Assembly: GCA_949152475.1 (NCBI GenBank) | Contig: OX424561.1 | Coordinates: 21,446,481-21,510,480 of the forward strand | Length of the DNA: 64,000 nt | Reading direction: 5' to 3' | DNA from: Terebella lapidaria | Lineage: Eukaryota > Annelida > Polychaeta > Terebellida > Terebellidae | In this document: one piece after another, positions 24,525-37,884 of the stretch | Position numbering within the stretch: position 1 is the stretch's first letter | Layout of the letters: each line of letters starts with the position of its first letter | The notes under the pieces: model-generated | The model's database searches: none | What the model was told of the DNA's origin: nothing | Seen by the model: only the letters and a program-made list of their open reading frames with translations | Program-made: the position numbers and the translations under genes

Positions 24525-27500
24525 CTAATGTGAACTAGTACTGGTATATGACGCACTTTGTGGTGAACTAGACGTGCTATTTCTCCTTGATTTGACGAAC
24601 TGGGAGAGAATGACCATTGCCTCGCAGATCCCGTCGCCCTTGACAGCGCACGTGGCCTGCACGTGCCATTTATGGTGGGGACTCAAACCGACCATATCCA
24701 GACTGTCAATTAACTCGTGAGGCTTCAAGGCGCCTGCAATATAAAATGTAATTCACATGTACGTAGTATACTAATTGTAGATTTGCCATTTCGTTTTACA
24801 CACTTTATTGTAAAGTGAAATTTTGAGGTTATGTTTGTGTTGGGTGTACATGTAGCCTTAGTACTGACGGTACTTATAATAGTACGGTTACCGAGTTGAT
24901 ACGATAAGATGTTTTACAATATCGCATGGGCACGTGGAATTGTGCATGTGTCTCTATCAAGATGAAATATATGACAATATCAGGCGACGGAATGAGGCTG
25001 AAGAGTGCTCGTCTTGGCTGTTATGAGACACGATATCTGATGATTGGTAGTGACATAATATGATAATACAAATGATCAACACCCGAAAGTAGGCCTAATA
25101 CACGTATAGCTTAATGTGAATATTTACATGAATCTTTGTTTTAATTAAAGTGATGTTGGCAGGAAAACTATTTTTTCCAAATCAATTACATATATGCCTG
25201 TGGTCTCAGAATAATAGGTTACAAAACAAACTTTGCTTAATCAAATGGATAAATCAAGCATTTGACAGTACTAGCAGCCGTTTTTTTTTGTTTTGTGAGC
25301 CACTCAGAGTTACCTCTGACTTAACCTAGTTCACGCTCGATTGGCTCGAACATATACGAGTAAGCTGGAATCGCACTGCGTCACGGTATACAAAGCACCG
25401 AGAATGGCGGTAATGTAAACAAACTCAAAATATCTCCACCAGAAACTCGCAACGAAATCTATTAGAAAGGGACGTCTGTTTGGGCATACAAGTGCAGATA
25501 TATAACTGTTATGTTTTCTTCGTTTGATCAGAAAGATATGGAAAAATCCATAACTTATTGCCAATATCACTTTAAAATGAAGGGGCTCTTATACCGCCAA
25601 ATACAGATATATAAGGATAAGCGCAGTGAAGAAATAGGGCCTAAATCTGTCTTGAAAATACAAAATGCGAGGAAAGAAAGATCGGAACAAAATGAAGCTA
25701 TATTAAATAATTGAATAGTCTAAATATATGCATAATTGGGGGAAATACACAAGTTTGTGCAATCTTTGTACCTGCGATATCTTGTTTATTTGCCATGACG
25801 ACACAAGGCACATGCTTCATTTGGTCGTCTGCCATGACATTGTGCAGTTCCTGGCGGGCCTCCCACAGCCTCTCAATGTCTGAACTGTCAACCACAAATA
25901 CCAGGCCTGTGGGACGGTAATGATGTAGTTATTTAGAATGATTGAAATGTAAAACAAACAGAGAACACTACCGTACAGTGCAGTATTTACTGTAGATCAT
26001 ACTATACACAACACTGTAGGCCTACGTGTATTGAATTTTCTCCCAACAAAGTCAACGAGATATTTGGAGAACTTGATTTCGATTGCTTTATTTAGAGAAC
26101 AGATCTTTTAACTTGGTCTGGTTTCAACGTCATACAGTAGAGTACTGTAGCCTACATTCACTCTAGCCATAAAGAGCTATCTATGTTCAATCAAATAGAG
26201 ATGTAGGTCAGCTAAACTCTGTTCATGTTCTAAGCAAACTAAACTTCAGTTGTGCAGCCAATGCGTGACTTATTATCACGACTATATACACACTGACCTA
26301 ATTTATTTATAATAAACCAATTATCGACTTTCATTCTAATAACGAGCCTTTATTTTAATAATATATGGCGAGCTAAACGAATGGGCTGTGGATAAAACCA
26401 GTTTAAATTGACTATAGTGCACAGTGCATGCATGTACGTATCGGTATTATACAAAAGGAAGTCAAAATATACATGTTTTGGGTTGTTTGACGCAAAATAT
26501 ATAGAGGGGTTCAATATGGTACTCAGGACGTTGATAAATGATATCGCATTGCATGATTTAGTTCTGTAGCGAATCTTCATTTGTGATCTGTTAGGTTTGC
26601 GTAGATGGACAGGGTTATTGTTTGTGTCATATTCTTGTTGTTTACTTCCTGAACAACAGTAAAATCTACAACGTTCGGGAAGTGTATAACATGACAATCC
26701 CCACCAAAAAGGAATTAAACATTGATTGTGCATCACTGCACTTAGGCCATGAACAAAGAAACATGTAAGCTTCGAGTTGTTATTATAAGGAATAGCTAGG
26801 AATAAGGAAGACTAAATTTGAAAGCAACACCTCATTATATTGAGAAAATATTGCACCATTACTTGAAGGCTGCTCTCACTGAATTCTTCCGTGAATGTTT
26901 CCGGGCGCTTTGTTGTGATTTCATTAGCTACAGCTGTACATGTAAGCTGGTTTAAACACCAAGATATGGATATGCAATCAGTACTCAGGCATGCGATTAA
27001 ATGCATGGTTTCTACCATTACGTGCACATTTTTAATATACAAAATATAAGTATCCGATGAAATTGTCCGCACCTGCCGTATCTGGGTAATAATGTCGCCA
27101 GAGCTTGCGCACCTTGTGTTGGCCCCCGATGTCCCACGCCATAAACGTGACGCCTTTCACGGGCTCCACCGTCTCGACATTGAACCCCACAGTCGGGTTT
27201 GTCGTGAAATCGTTCTTCAATTTCATCTTATACAACACGGTAGTTTTACCTATCAAACGATGTGAATGGACATGTACATCATCTGTTGTGCGATGTTCAA
27301 TTAAGTATGATAATGGCTGCCATAAAAATGCATATATGTCAAAAGAACATTACAATTCATGTACTTGTAAAACTTACATGTATGTTACATGAACAAACTT
27401 CACAAAACATAAAATATGAACAGATATCGGATAGTCTAATCGATACTCCAATAGTATTCAATGTAATACTGTACCAGTATTCAATAATGATACTCACCGG

Positions 27501-27594
27501 CAGCATCCAGACCTAATATGAGAATCCGCTTCTCTATGCCCTCAACTTTGATTTTGTCCCAAAGTTTGGCAGCTTTCCCCATGACTGGCCCCAT
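24525..27594 (-). CDS. ARF-family small GTPase, gene B, with Ser/Thr-rich tail
   Basis: Four exons: 27594-27498, 27249-27073, 25906-25772 and 24733-24525, all with GT..AG phase-1 junctions. The predicted protein is 205 aa. It starts [15 protein letters not shown], an N-terminal amphipathic helix with a Gly2 suited to myristoylation; a second in-frame ATG follows four codons later. GLDAAGKTT is the P-loop, then PTVGFNVE (switch I), WDIGGQ (switch II, Gln kept), NKQD (base recognition) and TCAVKGDG. It should cycle between GDP and GTP on membranes. The C-terminus extends past the usual ARF end in a Ser/Thr-rich tail ([20 protein letters not shown]), unusual for an ARF. A possible polyadenylation signal (reverse AATAAA) lies near 24302. 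The family assignment is firm; the orthologue is not. Confidence 0.93.
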
Positions 27595-27599
27595 GTCTT

Positions 27600-28959
27600 A
27601 GTAGAGTTCGAGATGTATTGTGTATTCCTACAGTTAATGGTAATCTGTATTTCCTTGTCTTTAATGTAGGCTACCCACATATATATATATACCAACTTTC
27701 TTTGCTGGCTTCGAGATTGTGCATGGGTATATAGCCCCTATATGGCACAGATTTCCTTATAGAGTATCCTCTTTATGTATACACGCATGCCACATGCATG
27801 ACATTCTTATATGTATTCCGTGCTCCATCCAATACGGCTAAATGGCGATGAATTCCGACTCCTTCAAATCCGCTGCTGCTTGCAGATTCGCTCTTTCACA
27901 AATCAAGTGTACCACATTATATTTTAAGAAACTGTACTTCGTTGCTGTATGCTCATTATTTGCCATATGCAAAATTTCCGTTAAAAACTTATTGGCAAAA
28001 ACTCCGAGCTATACCCAGCTTCAATCAGCGAACAAGAGTCCATTCATACCACATGGCAAATGACTAATGTTTCAAACCATGAGTGTACCACTTTTCAGGA
28101 TATTTTTTTTCTGACATCACTCATCCAGTGAATATAAACTAAGACAGTGTCGCGTTTATATTATCGTATTCACCGGAGCATCCTCAAGTAGGCTACACAT
28201 GAACGATATATATATTGTATGTGGATCTATCGCACCAGTAAACGATGTCGTAGTTTATGTACATTCCTCCTACCGAGCAGATGACTCTCCAAACTTCTGG
28301 ACTAATAACTTCCGCTGAAGGCCATTGTTCATGTAATAAATATATAATTTCTGATATTGCAGCTACTGGAATAAACAAACCAGCCGATTGACACGATCCA
28401 ATGTTATATCTGCCTGCCCAAACGCGCACTGAACTTGTCACGAACTTTTAATGACTAAATTAATGTATTGTAAACTTTGCCGAGCTTCAGTGTATCCAAT
28501 ACGCTTATGTTCATGTACATAGGCCCATGACAATTTCGTGAATGTTGAACCCAAACTGAGCGGCACAACGCCGATCGTTTATGGTGTGGATGAGAATCAT
28601 TACAACATGTATATAGAATCCCCGTATATATAGCCTACCCTCGCTGGTCGGTACGTAAACACAATGTCACCGGGGTCACCAGGCCTGCCGTAGTCTAAAT
28701 GGCGAGGGTGACTGGAGTGCAGATTAGCTGAGCATGATAAAATCTGTCTCCAAACAAGAATTTTAGACGCGACGAGATCAGGAAGGTTTTATTTTATGTA
28801 ACAGCCACTGCGCAAACGTGTGTGTCTATATTTGTTAAGCCGTGGGATCATTTTAAATATACTTATACATGTGACTATGCATTCACGTGCAATGCTCATA
28901 TGAAAATCCCCTGACCATCTTTCGTTTCGGCCATTGTGCGGAGTAGTCTGGTGCTGTAA
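27600..28959. other. Intergenic; no gene seen
   Basis: Upstream of gene B. AT-rich, with scattered short reading frames of no recognisable similarity and no paired splice sites. It should include the gene B promoter, but no clear core motif could be assigned. Confidence 0.45.
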
Positions 28960-29687
28960 CTTTTTACAGAACCTTTGGTCTGATATCCTGTTGACATGTG
29001 GCGTTGCGTCCGTCGTCGTCCGTCTTCCTCATTTTTATCTTTAAAGTTTATGATTGATCATTTCTGATTTTTTGCACAAAGCACCTAAAAAATATTTACG
29101 GAGGTAATTTTTAGTTTTTTTTATTTTCGCATTTATTAGAGTATCCGAAATAAATACCAATTTTGGACTTTGACACAAATCTGTTCAGTATTTTTTTTTC
29201 TTATTGATGCATAAAACACTTCATACATGTATGTACTTTTGTATCTTTGGACGGCGGCCATGTCGATTTTTCGATACATGTACATCGACGAAAAAAAAAT
29301 CCCCTCATTGAAATTTTTTTGGACCACATAATGGGAGCTGTATGGAGTAAACATTCAGCGGTGATCTTGAATTTGACATTCTATGACCTTGAAAGGTAAA
29401 AATCGTCCATTTTGTCGAAAAATTATGAATTTCGACTTTGGCGGCCATCTCTTTGAAATCTGTTCATTACTTTTCCTCTTATTGATGAATAGGACTCCCC
29501 ATATATACTCTTGTGATGCGTATAAGCATGCAGCGGCCATATTGATTTTCCGATGGGTCGGCGAAAAGAAAAACTTTGGTCGGAAGCTCTTTCATATAGT
29601 GGCTTTTAACGGCCCTCAGCTTGTCAAATAGTTTCCAACAAAATCTTTTGTTTCCGCCAGGAATATTTAGTTTGCGCCGATATTTTT
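28960..29687 (+). mobile_element. N-family 5' fragment N5
   Basis: A diverged left end ('agaacctttggtctgatatc', then 'gacatgtggcgttgcgtcc' and CGTC repeats) is followed by N-family 5' interior with deletions. It abuts the left end of the next copy. No core monomers remain. Confidence 0.5.
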
Positions 29688-30839
29688 AGGTTACCGGCCC
29701 TATGGTCCGATAACCTATTGGCATGGCGTTGCGTCTTTCGTCGGCGTCGTCGTCCGTCCATATTTTTATCTTTAAAGTTTACAGGTGAATCTTTTTGAAA
29801 TTTTGCAGAAAAATGCCTAAAAATAATTAAAAAAGGGTGCATTTTTAGTTTTTTGATTTTCGTGTTTTCTTCAAAATGACGGCCATTTTCAACGAAAAAC
29901 GACCAATTTCTGACTTTGGCGGCCATTTTCTCAAAAACTGTTCAGACAGTTTTGAGATTTTTATTTCAAAAGATTCCCCTCATATACCTATGTGATGTGT
30001 ATAAGTTTCGTTGCCCCTGAATCGCCAGTCTGCGTGTGGCGGCCATTTTCATTTTCTCGACGGGTCCCAAATGGGACATTCCCATGTTAAATTCTCTCCT
30101 ATGCTTCATAATGGGACACATTATGCCTAATATCTCACTTAATATTGAGATTAGAGACTAGGAATCAATTGTGGACATATAGGAAATGATATGTGCCGAA
30201 TATTCTCGTGACCTTGAATTTGACCTCTGACCTCAGTTTCAAGGTCAAGAGCACAAAATGGCTGACATCTCGCTTATTATCAACTTTAAAGCTTAAGAAT
30301 CAATTGTGAGCCTATAGGAAATGTTTTATTCTGAATATTGCTATGACCTTGAATTTGACCTTTGATCTGATTTTCAAGGTCAGAGCACAAAATGGCTGAT
30401 ATCTCGCTTATTATCGACTTTACAGGTTAGGAATCAATTGTACACATATAGGAAATGACATATGCCGAATATTCTTGTGATCTTGAATTTGACCTTTGAC
30501 CTTATTTTCAAGGTCAGAGCACAAAATGGCTAATATTTCGTTTACTATCGACTTTACAACTTGAGAATCAATTGTTGACATATAGGAAATGATATGTGCT
30601 GAATATTTTCATGACTTTGAATTTGACCTTTGGCCTCATTTTCAAGGTCACATGACAAAATGGCTAATATCTCGCTTATTATCGACTATAAAGCTTAGGA
30701 ATCAATTGTGGACATATAGGAAATGATATATGCTGAACATTGTCGTGACCTTGAATTTGATCTTTGATCCATTTTCAAAGTCTCACAGAACAAAATGGCT
30801 AACATCTTGTTTACTATCAACTTTGCAACTTAGGATTCA

Positions 30840-32830
30840 ATTTTGGACTTATATATGCTGAATTATATATGCTGAATATATTAAATACGCATATAAAATA
30901 TTGAATACACATATATTAAAAGATTAAATACGCATATAAAATATTAAATATGCATAATAAATGATTAAATACGCATATAAAATATTAAATATGCGTTAAA
31001 TGATTAAAATATTAAATACGCATATATAATATTAAATACACGTAATAAATGATTATATAGGCGTATTTAATATTGTAACGGGTTTGCACCCTTCTGTGAC
31101 GTCTTGATGAACCGGTTTTCTTGGGAGGTTGGTGAGTTGTTATTTAACCGGAGCTGAAACGGTAAAACTCCGGGATACTGCTACTGCTGTACGGTTGAAC
31201 TCCGGCTAGAAGTCTCTAAGGTTGGTAGCGTGGTCTGGAATGGACCTCTTAACCGTTGTCCGACTGCTAATCTGCAACTGCACCTGTAAAGTAAGGATCC
31301 GGAGGCGTTTCCGTCTCCGGGTACTGCAACTGCTCCGTCGGGATACTGCTTTACTGCAACAGCTCCGTCGTTTTCCGCCTTACTGCAAACTGCGACTGCA
31401 CCTGGAATAGAGAATCCGGGAACGTTGCCGTTTCCGAATACTGCACCCGCTCTGCCAGGTTCCGCCTTACTGCAAACTGCTCCGGTTGACTCCGCCTCAC
31501 CGCAACCTGCGACTGCACCTGAAATGGAGTATCTCGGAAGTGTTCTCACTTCCGGTTACCGCAACCGCTCCGTCAGGTACTGCCTCTGCAACTCCGTCGT
31601 CCGGTACCGCCTCTGCAACTGCTTCGTCGTTCCCGTCTCTGCAACTGCTCCGTCCGATACCGCCTCCGTAGTTGCTCCGTTGAATTCCACCTCCGTCTCC
31701 GTCTCCTTCCTCGGTGATCTGGGTTCTTAGATCACCCTAAGACGTCGTTACAACTTGGTCTTAACCGACTGTGGTCTTATCTCCCTTTACTCCATATTAC
31801 TTTCTTTTCCGGTGAACTAACTTTATTATAAATTCCAGTTCCCTAACGAACACGGAAAAACAACTCGGTTGAAGTTTTCATGTTTATTTTCCAGGTGCAC
31901 AGTCGGAAGACTTAACTGCTATCATCTGGATGACTCTATCCGGAACAAGGGAGTACTCTGCTATGGGAGAAGGGGTCTGCACAGGTCGACGTCAGGACAC
32001 CAACTCCGCCGTCCGCTGTGAAGCGTGGGCTTTTATAGACCTGAGACCCATGTCACGTGACCAACCTATTGTGACGTCATAGTCCGCCAAAACACTGATA
32101 TTTTCCGGATTTCTAAAAACACTCTAGAACCAATCAGTGGCTGACACGTCACCTTTCAAACCGAAAACGAGGCTGATCACATGACCTTCCGGAAATAACG
32201 TCATTACGTTTTTGTACTCCATTGTTCCGGCTCCGTCTCCGGTTCCGTCTCCGGTTCCGGCTCCGTCTCCGGCTTTACCAACATCATAAATATACCAAGT
32301 TCCGAGACGGAAAACCTTTTAAACATTAACAATACGGAACCGTATGAACCTTTAAACACATATACATTTTAATAAACGGTTGTTTAACCATAATATCACA
32401 AAACATTAACAGAATTATTAGGGGAAACTTTTGGGTACGCCCCAAAACCGTTACAATATTAAATATGCATAAAAATATTAAATATGCATAATAAATGAAT
32501 AATGATGCATGTAAAATATTAAATATGCATAAAAAATATTAAATACGCATAATAAATGATTAATTATACATATAAAATATTAAAAATGCATATTAAATGA
32601 TTATATACGCGAAAAAAATATCAAATACGCGTATACAATAATAAATATGCGAATTAAATTATTAAATATGCATAAAAATAATAAATATGCATAAAAGATA
32701 TTAAACATGCATAATAAATGATTAAATATGCATATAAGATATTAAATATGCATATTAAATGATTAAATACGCATACAAACTATTAAATACGCGTATATAA
32801 TAATTAAATGCGCCCTACAATATTTCCCTA
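30840..32830. repeat. AT-rich minisatellite, interrupted by an LTR
   Basis: Short units of the type 'ttaaatacgcatataaaat' and 'ttaaatatgcataataaatg' repeat with variable spacing at about 30840-31073 and 32456-32830. The stretch between them is the LTR-like fossil, so the minisatellite predates that insertion. It is embedded in the N6 core. Confidence 0.75.
31074..32455. mobile_element. Solo LTR-like fossil (probably Ty3/gypsy-type)
   Basis: The segment starts TGTAACGG and ends CCGTTACA, with the 4-bp repeat ATAT directly on both sides, as expected for an LTR-retrotransposon target duplication. It is 1382 bp and contains no pol-like reading frame. Internally it has CCG-rich degenerate repeats ('gctccgtc', 'ctccggttccg'). 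The matching flanks suggest a fairly recent insertion followed by loss of the body by LTR-LTR recombination. Assignment to Ty3/gypsy rests only on the terminal motif and is an inference; a long-TIR DNA element is the alternative. Confidence 0.5.
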
Positions 32831-33847
32831 CAATATTTTTAAAAAAAATTAATAATAAGGTGATGTCCTAAAAGAGCCAACGTAGACACATTATGCCTAA
32901 TATCTCACTTAATATTGAAATTAGAGACTAGGAATCAATTGTAGACACATAGGTAATGATATATGCTGATTATTGTCATGACCTTGAATTTGATCTTTGA
33001 CCTCATTTTCAAGGTCAGAGCACAAAATGGCTAATTTATCGCTTATTATCGACTTTACAGCTTAGGAATCAATTGTGCACATATAGGAAATTATATATTC
33101 TGAATATTCTGATGATCTTGAATTTGACCTTTGACCTCATTTTCAAGGTCAAAGCACAAAATGACTAATATCTCAATTATTATCGACTTTACAGATTGGG
33201 ACTAAATTTTGGACGTATAGGAAATGATGTATGCCAAATATTTTGATGATATTGAATTTGACCTTTGACCTGATTCTCAAGGTCACAGGACGAAATGGCT
33301 AATATCTCGCTTATTATGTACTTTACACCTTAGGAATCAATTGTGCACATGTATATAGGAAATGATATATGCTGAATATTTTCATCAGCTTCAACTTGAC
33401 TTATGACCTCATTTTCGAGGTCAGAGCACTACATTTCTAATATTTTGCTTATTATCGACTTTACAGCTGGTGAATAAATTGTGGTTGTATAGGAAATGAT
33501 GTATGCCGAATATTTTCATGACCTAAATTTGACATTTGACCTCATTTTCAAGGTCACAGTACGACATGGCTAATTTGTCGCATATTATCGACTTTACAAC
33601 TTGACAATCAATTTTGGACATACTGGAATGATATATATGCCGAATATTCTGATGACCTTTGATTTGACCTTTGTGGTCATTTTCAAGGTCGCGGGAAAAA
33701 ATTGACAATATCTCTCTCAGTATTGAATTTACAGCTTAGCAATCAATTGTGGACATATAGGAAGTGATAAATGCTGGATATTCTCATGACTTTGGATTTG
33801 TTCATAAACAAATATTATCCGGTAACCATTCTAAGCCCTTGCGCTAA

Positions 33848-34640
33848 TTTCTCAATAACTGTTCAGACAGTTTGAGATTTTTGTTTCAAAAGACTCTTTT
33901 CATATACCTCTGTGATGTGTACAAGTTTCGTTGCCCTTGAATGTGTGGCGGCCATTTTGATCTTTCCACTGGTCCCAAATGGGACTTCCCCATGTTAAAT
34001 TCTCCTATGCTTCATAATGGGACACATTATGCCTAATATCTCACTTAAAATTGAGACTAGAGAATAGGAATCAATTGCAGACATATAGGAAATTATATAT
34101 GCTAAATATTCTCGACAAGATTTTTTGTCTCCAACAAGACTTTTTTGTTTGCGCCGCGATTTTCTAGTTTCTACCAAGATTTTTTTTTGTTTCCAACATA
34201 TTGTTCGTATATGTACAAAACTTGAGTGGTGAGTGGTAAATCTCCATGTCACGGTGACCCGAAATGTGTAGACTGGCCTCTACATACAAAAAGCTTGTAG
34301 ATGAGCATATAGGAGGTTATAACAGTCATATATAATTCTTTTTGTGACCTTGAAGTTGATCCGACGACCTTGAAGGTTAGATCTCAAGGTCAGGCCTGAT
34401 ATGAAATGTGCGATATAGCCTTTGCAGTATTTGTGAATAGGGCCCAAAATGGTAATAATTGCACCTTTTGGCACTTTGCTCGGAATTTATTCAGTAACTA
34501 TCTTTCTATTTTCATAGGTGGATAACATTTAGGACTGTTTAGTTTGTGTAAGAAATAGGGCCTTGTATTATTCAAATTGGCCAAATTGCCCAAATTTCAC
34601 TTTTTGACACTTTGCTTGAAACCTATTCAGTAACTAATTT
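33848..34640 (+). repeat. N-family fragments
   Basis: Right after the N6 terminus the sequence restarts with the N-family 5' interior ('ctcaataactgttcagacag', 'ttcgttgcccttgaatg', 'tgttaaattctcctatgctt'). One partial core monomer and diverged 'gaccttgaagttga' monomers follow. No gene is visible. Confidence 0.5.
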
Positions 34641-34857
34641 CACATATTCATTATATACATTATGTTCTGTTCATTTTGTATATCAAGATGAAATGCCTCA
34701 AATCGCTCGAAAGGCTCAAAATGTACTAGTAGGTCCAAATGGCCCCAAAACGGCCAGAAATTCACAAATAAAAATGTTTGTAGACAAAACGCTTTTAGAC
34801 ACAGCTTGGTCACGTAATATGGACATAAAGGAAGTCCTATATAGACTATTGCACGGG

Positions 34858-34887
34858 ATAAGGGCGTAAGTGTAGATACGCCCTTAT
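34858..34887. repeat. Short perfect hairpin with related sequence 170-350 bp away
   Basis: ATAAGGGCGTA (34858-34868) and its exact complement (34877-34887) are separated by 8 bp. ATAAGGGCG appears again at about 35052 and 35218, so 34858-35245 may be a small dispersed element with sub-terminal repeats. Confidence 0.5.
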
Positions 34888-35269
34888 TTCGGGAAATAAT
34901 TTTAATCAATAATTTGATGAATTTTTGTACACTTCACAAACATTCATTTGATTGCATTTAAAGAGGATTGGTTACCATAAATTAATAACTTGATAGAAAT
35001 ACTTTAATCTTCAACCTGCATGTTGATATCACTGATAGTAACTTTTACCGTAATAAGGGCGTATCTCAAAATGTGAACAATGGTATTCAGTATTTTTATT
35101 GGAAAAATTAATTCCTATTAAAAGTAAGTTAAACCTCACTATATTTAATGCAATAATTTTGTTAATGTAATATTTGTATAAAAGAAGAAAAACATCTTTC
35201 AAACAAATTTGCACATCATAAGGGCGCATGTACACTTAAGTCCTCATTCTTTGCAACAGTCGACATGGT

Positions 35270-35890
35270 GTATCTTTGAATGACTTTGCATTTGACCTCA
35301 CATGACCTCACACGAAATGGCAAAACTCAAGGTCACGTCTAAACTGACATGTTTGATTGGACCTCTACATACTAGACGCCTACAAATAGAGCTTAGGTTT
35401 GTATTATGAACGTATAAGAAGTCATATTGCGGATCTTTTATTTGTCTTGAAGTTGACATCAAATAACCCTGAGTGGTAAATCAGGCTTCGTCTGACTCGA
35501 AATGTGTAAATTGGACTCATACAAAACGGGTGTAAATAGAGCTTATAGGTTTGTATTGTGAACATATAGGAAGTCATATATGGCTGATCTTTTGGTGGTC
35601 TTGGCCGTTGACCTCATAAGATATTGACTGATAAATCCGAAGTTCATGTCTGACCTGAATTGTGCAATTGTATTCTGCATAAAAAACGGCTGTATAGTTA
35701 GAGCTATATTTGAATTTTGCTCATAAAGGATATCATATACATGTATGGTGGATCTTTTGGTGAGCTTGACGTTGGTCTCAGACGACCTTGAGCGGGCATC
35801 ATCTGGTCATCATAGTGGACCTTGATTGATATCAAATTCATATCTCGCCTGTGATGCTTAAAACCAAAATTGTCCGGTAAACATATCTAT
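35270..35890 (+). repeat. Diverged N-type monomers of about 150-160 bp
   Basis: Three units share 'tgtattatgaac', 'ataggaagtcatatatgg' and 'gatcttttggtg', with spacings of about 152 and 161 bp. They are like the 288-bp duplication at 3310-3840. The array ends in 'ttgtccggtaaac', a decayed N-family right end. From 35891 to 36726 only diverged N fragments and unremarkable AT-rich sequence are seen. Confidence 0.45.
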
Positions 35891-36726
35891 ATCCATTGGC
35901 CTTGATTACCAAGTTTTGACTTATGGTCGTTTCCTGAAAGTCTGTTCATTAACTTTTCTTGTAATTTATGCATAAAACTCCTTATATGTATCCCTGCCGT
36001 GTGTATGAGTTTCGTTGTCCTTGAATCTCTGGTCTGTTCATGGTGACCATAATTATTTTGATTTATCGCCAAATTGGCGAAAAAAAATCTTTGGTTCGAA
36101 ATCAAGTCACTATTTGTTTTGAGCCATTTCCAGCCAAGTTACATACATAGCGATTTCAATAGTGAGCTTGAATTTGACCTTCAATTAACTTGAAAAACCA
36201 AAACGGAAATTTTGTTTTAAAACAGCAGTGACCTCATGCAAGACATTTCTCCGCCAATTGTTCTTAGCGCTTGGACTAATTTTCGAGTTTCCGATTAATC
36301 AGTTTCAAACCCTATCCACTAAAAAATGACATCGGTGTATGTGGAATCACCCATTAATAACATTGCACATGTACCACAAAAGTTTATTTATACATACTGC
36401 ATCCAACAATATACATTTACAACAAACATAACAATGATAATATAATAATAAAGCATATCATGTAGATTTTGTGGATCGTTGACCTCCATTTTTCCCAGCC
36501 CAATTCAGTTATAAAGTTGCTAAATGGAATAAAACCTTTTTCTATCACGATCAGAGAATCTATAGCCAATCAGTATTACGTGTATTCGAAATATGAGTGT
36601 ATTATTTACATACTAGTATAGGTATAAATCGCAGATATAGAGACATCATACAATATCACATCAGGTGAACGGAGGAACACGGATCTGTATGAATATATTC
36701 CAATCAGACAGGCATCGTGGACAACA

Positions 36727-37884
36727 TCAGAGCGAGTTTTTCCGAAACTCTTTGGACAGTTCTGACATGGTTTCCATGGATTCATAGAGCCCCTCTCCAG
36801 AAGTCGCACACGTGCCCTGCACGTGCCAGCGGTGTCCCGCGGTCAGTCTCCGCAGCTCCAGGCATTCGATTATCTCACTGGGCTTCAAGGCGTCTGGCGG
36901 TATATTAATTAAAAATTAAAAGCAATTAGTGAGCTGTGTGAAATTTGATACATTTCATTTCATGGAGACGTCATCGGGCAAAGGTGATGCAGATCTATTC
37001 ATGAAAATTCGTGCATTTATGAATGTATGAATGTTGAATATCACATCGGTATTGTATACTGACTGGGCATGTCCTGTTTGTTGGCAAGTACGACGACTGG
37101 TACGTTCCGCATCTCGTCCGCCTCCAGGACCCCGAACATCTCCCGGCGTGCCTCGGACAGACGCTCCCGGTCAGCACAGTCCACTACGAACAGCAGGCCT
37201 ACATCGAAACACACATCATGTCTGTAATTCTTGCGTACATGTCTTATCATCCTAGTCACTTACAGCAAGTTATTCTATCATGGAAACATGACAGTGTTGT
37301 ACCAATATGTATCATGTCTTTTCTTTTCCTATATACATGTATGTCTTTACCCTGTGATCCCTTGAAGTAGGGTTTCCAGAGCCCCCTGATTTTGCCCTGA
37401 CCGCCGATGTCCCACACAGTGAACTTGACCCCGCTAACTGGTTCCACGGTCTCTACGTTGAAGCCAATAGTCGGAATCGTCGACACCGTCTCGTTCACCT
37501 TCAATTTGTACAGTATCGTCGTCTTGCCTGAAACGCAACGCTGACGTTACATGGACCGGACAACAGATTATAAAATTTAGGCTACATGATTGTGTATATC
37601 TCCAAACTATATTTCGTTTTTCGCGACAGGCGTATATACTAGTAATTCTACATAATCAGATAATTCGCACACCGTATAAACACTTGTGATTATAGGCTTA
37701 AATATAGCGTTTGTACAAAACTGTGAAATTAATTTATTATCTGATTATTTATTATCATCTACGTCTAGACCCATATATATTTGAGAGTTTACTTACCAGC
37801 CGCATCCAAGCCCAACATCAGGATCCGTGTGGGCTCGCCGCCGGCCCGAAAGGCTTCAAACAACTGACTCAGATATATACCCAT
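36727..37884 (-). CDS. ARF-family small GTPase, gene C
   Basis: Four exons: 37884-37797, 37527-37351, 37198-37064 and 36893-36727. The protein is 188 aa, close to ARF1 length. It starts [16 protein letters not shown], a myristoylatable Gly2 plus amphipathic helix. The P-loop GLDAAGKTT, switch [21 protein letters not shown] and TCATSGEG follow in order. The third intron interrupts the codon after NKQDMP (A|AC, giving Asn), the same site as in gene E. The protein should be a membrane-recruited GTP switch. All introns are short (152-269 bp). Reverse AATAAA about 340 bp below the stop could be the polyadenylation signal. Gene E is the closest relative by eye (shared MPNAL, QGTCA and EARxE motifs), which suggests a duplication within the array. 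Confidence 0.95.

Larger units (their letters stand above)
29688..33847 (+). mobile_element. N-family element N6 with later insertions
   Basis: The left end AGGTTACCGGCCC, with GGTCCGATAACCT, starts the element. The 5' interior and core monomers run to about 30830 and resume at 32880-33800. The right end (TCCGGTAACCATTCTAAGC, then GCGCTAA) closes it. Between the two core blocks lie an AT-rich minisatellite and an LTR-like fossil. Several monomers keep TGACCTTTGACCT (near 30490, 33126 and 33258). Confidence 0.6.

Noticed and set aside
31181-31549. Ala/Gly-rich 122-codon minus-strand frame
   Set aside because: It is translation of degenerate CCG-type repeats inside the LTR-like fossil, with no similarity to a known protein.
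36606-36809. Minus-strand frame [15 protein letters not shown] overlapping gene C exon 4
   Set aside because: Out of frame with the well-supported ARF exon that ends at 36727.
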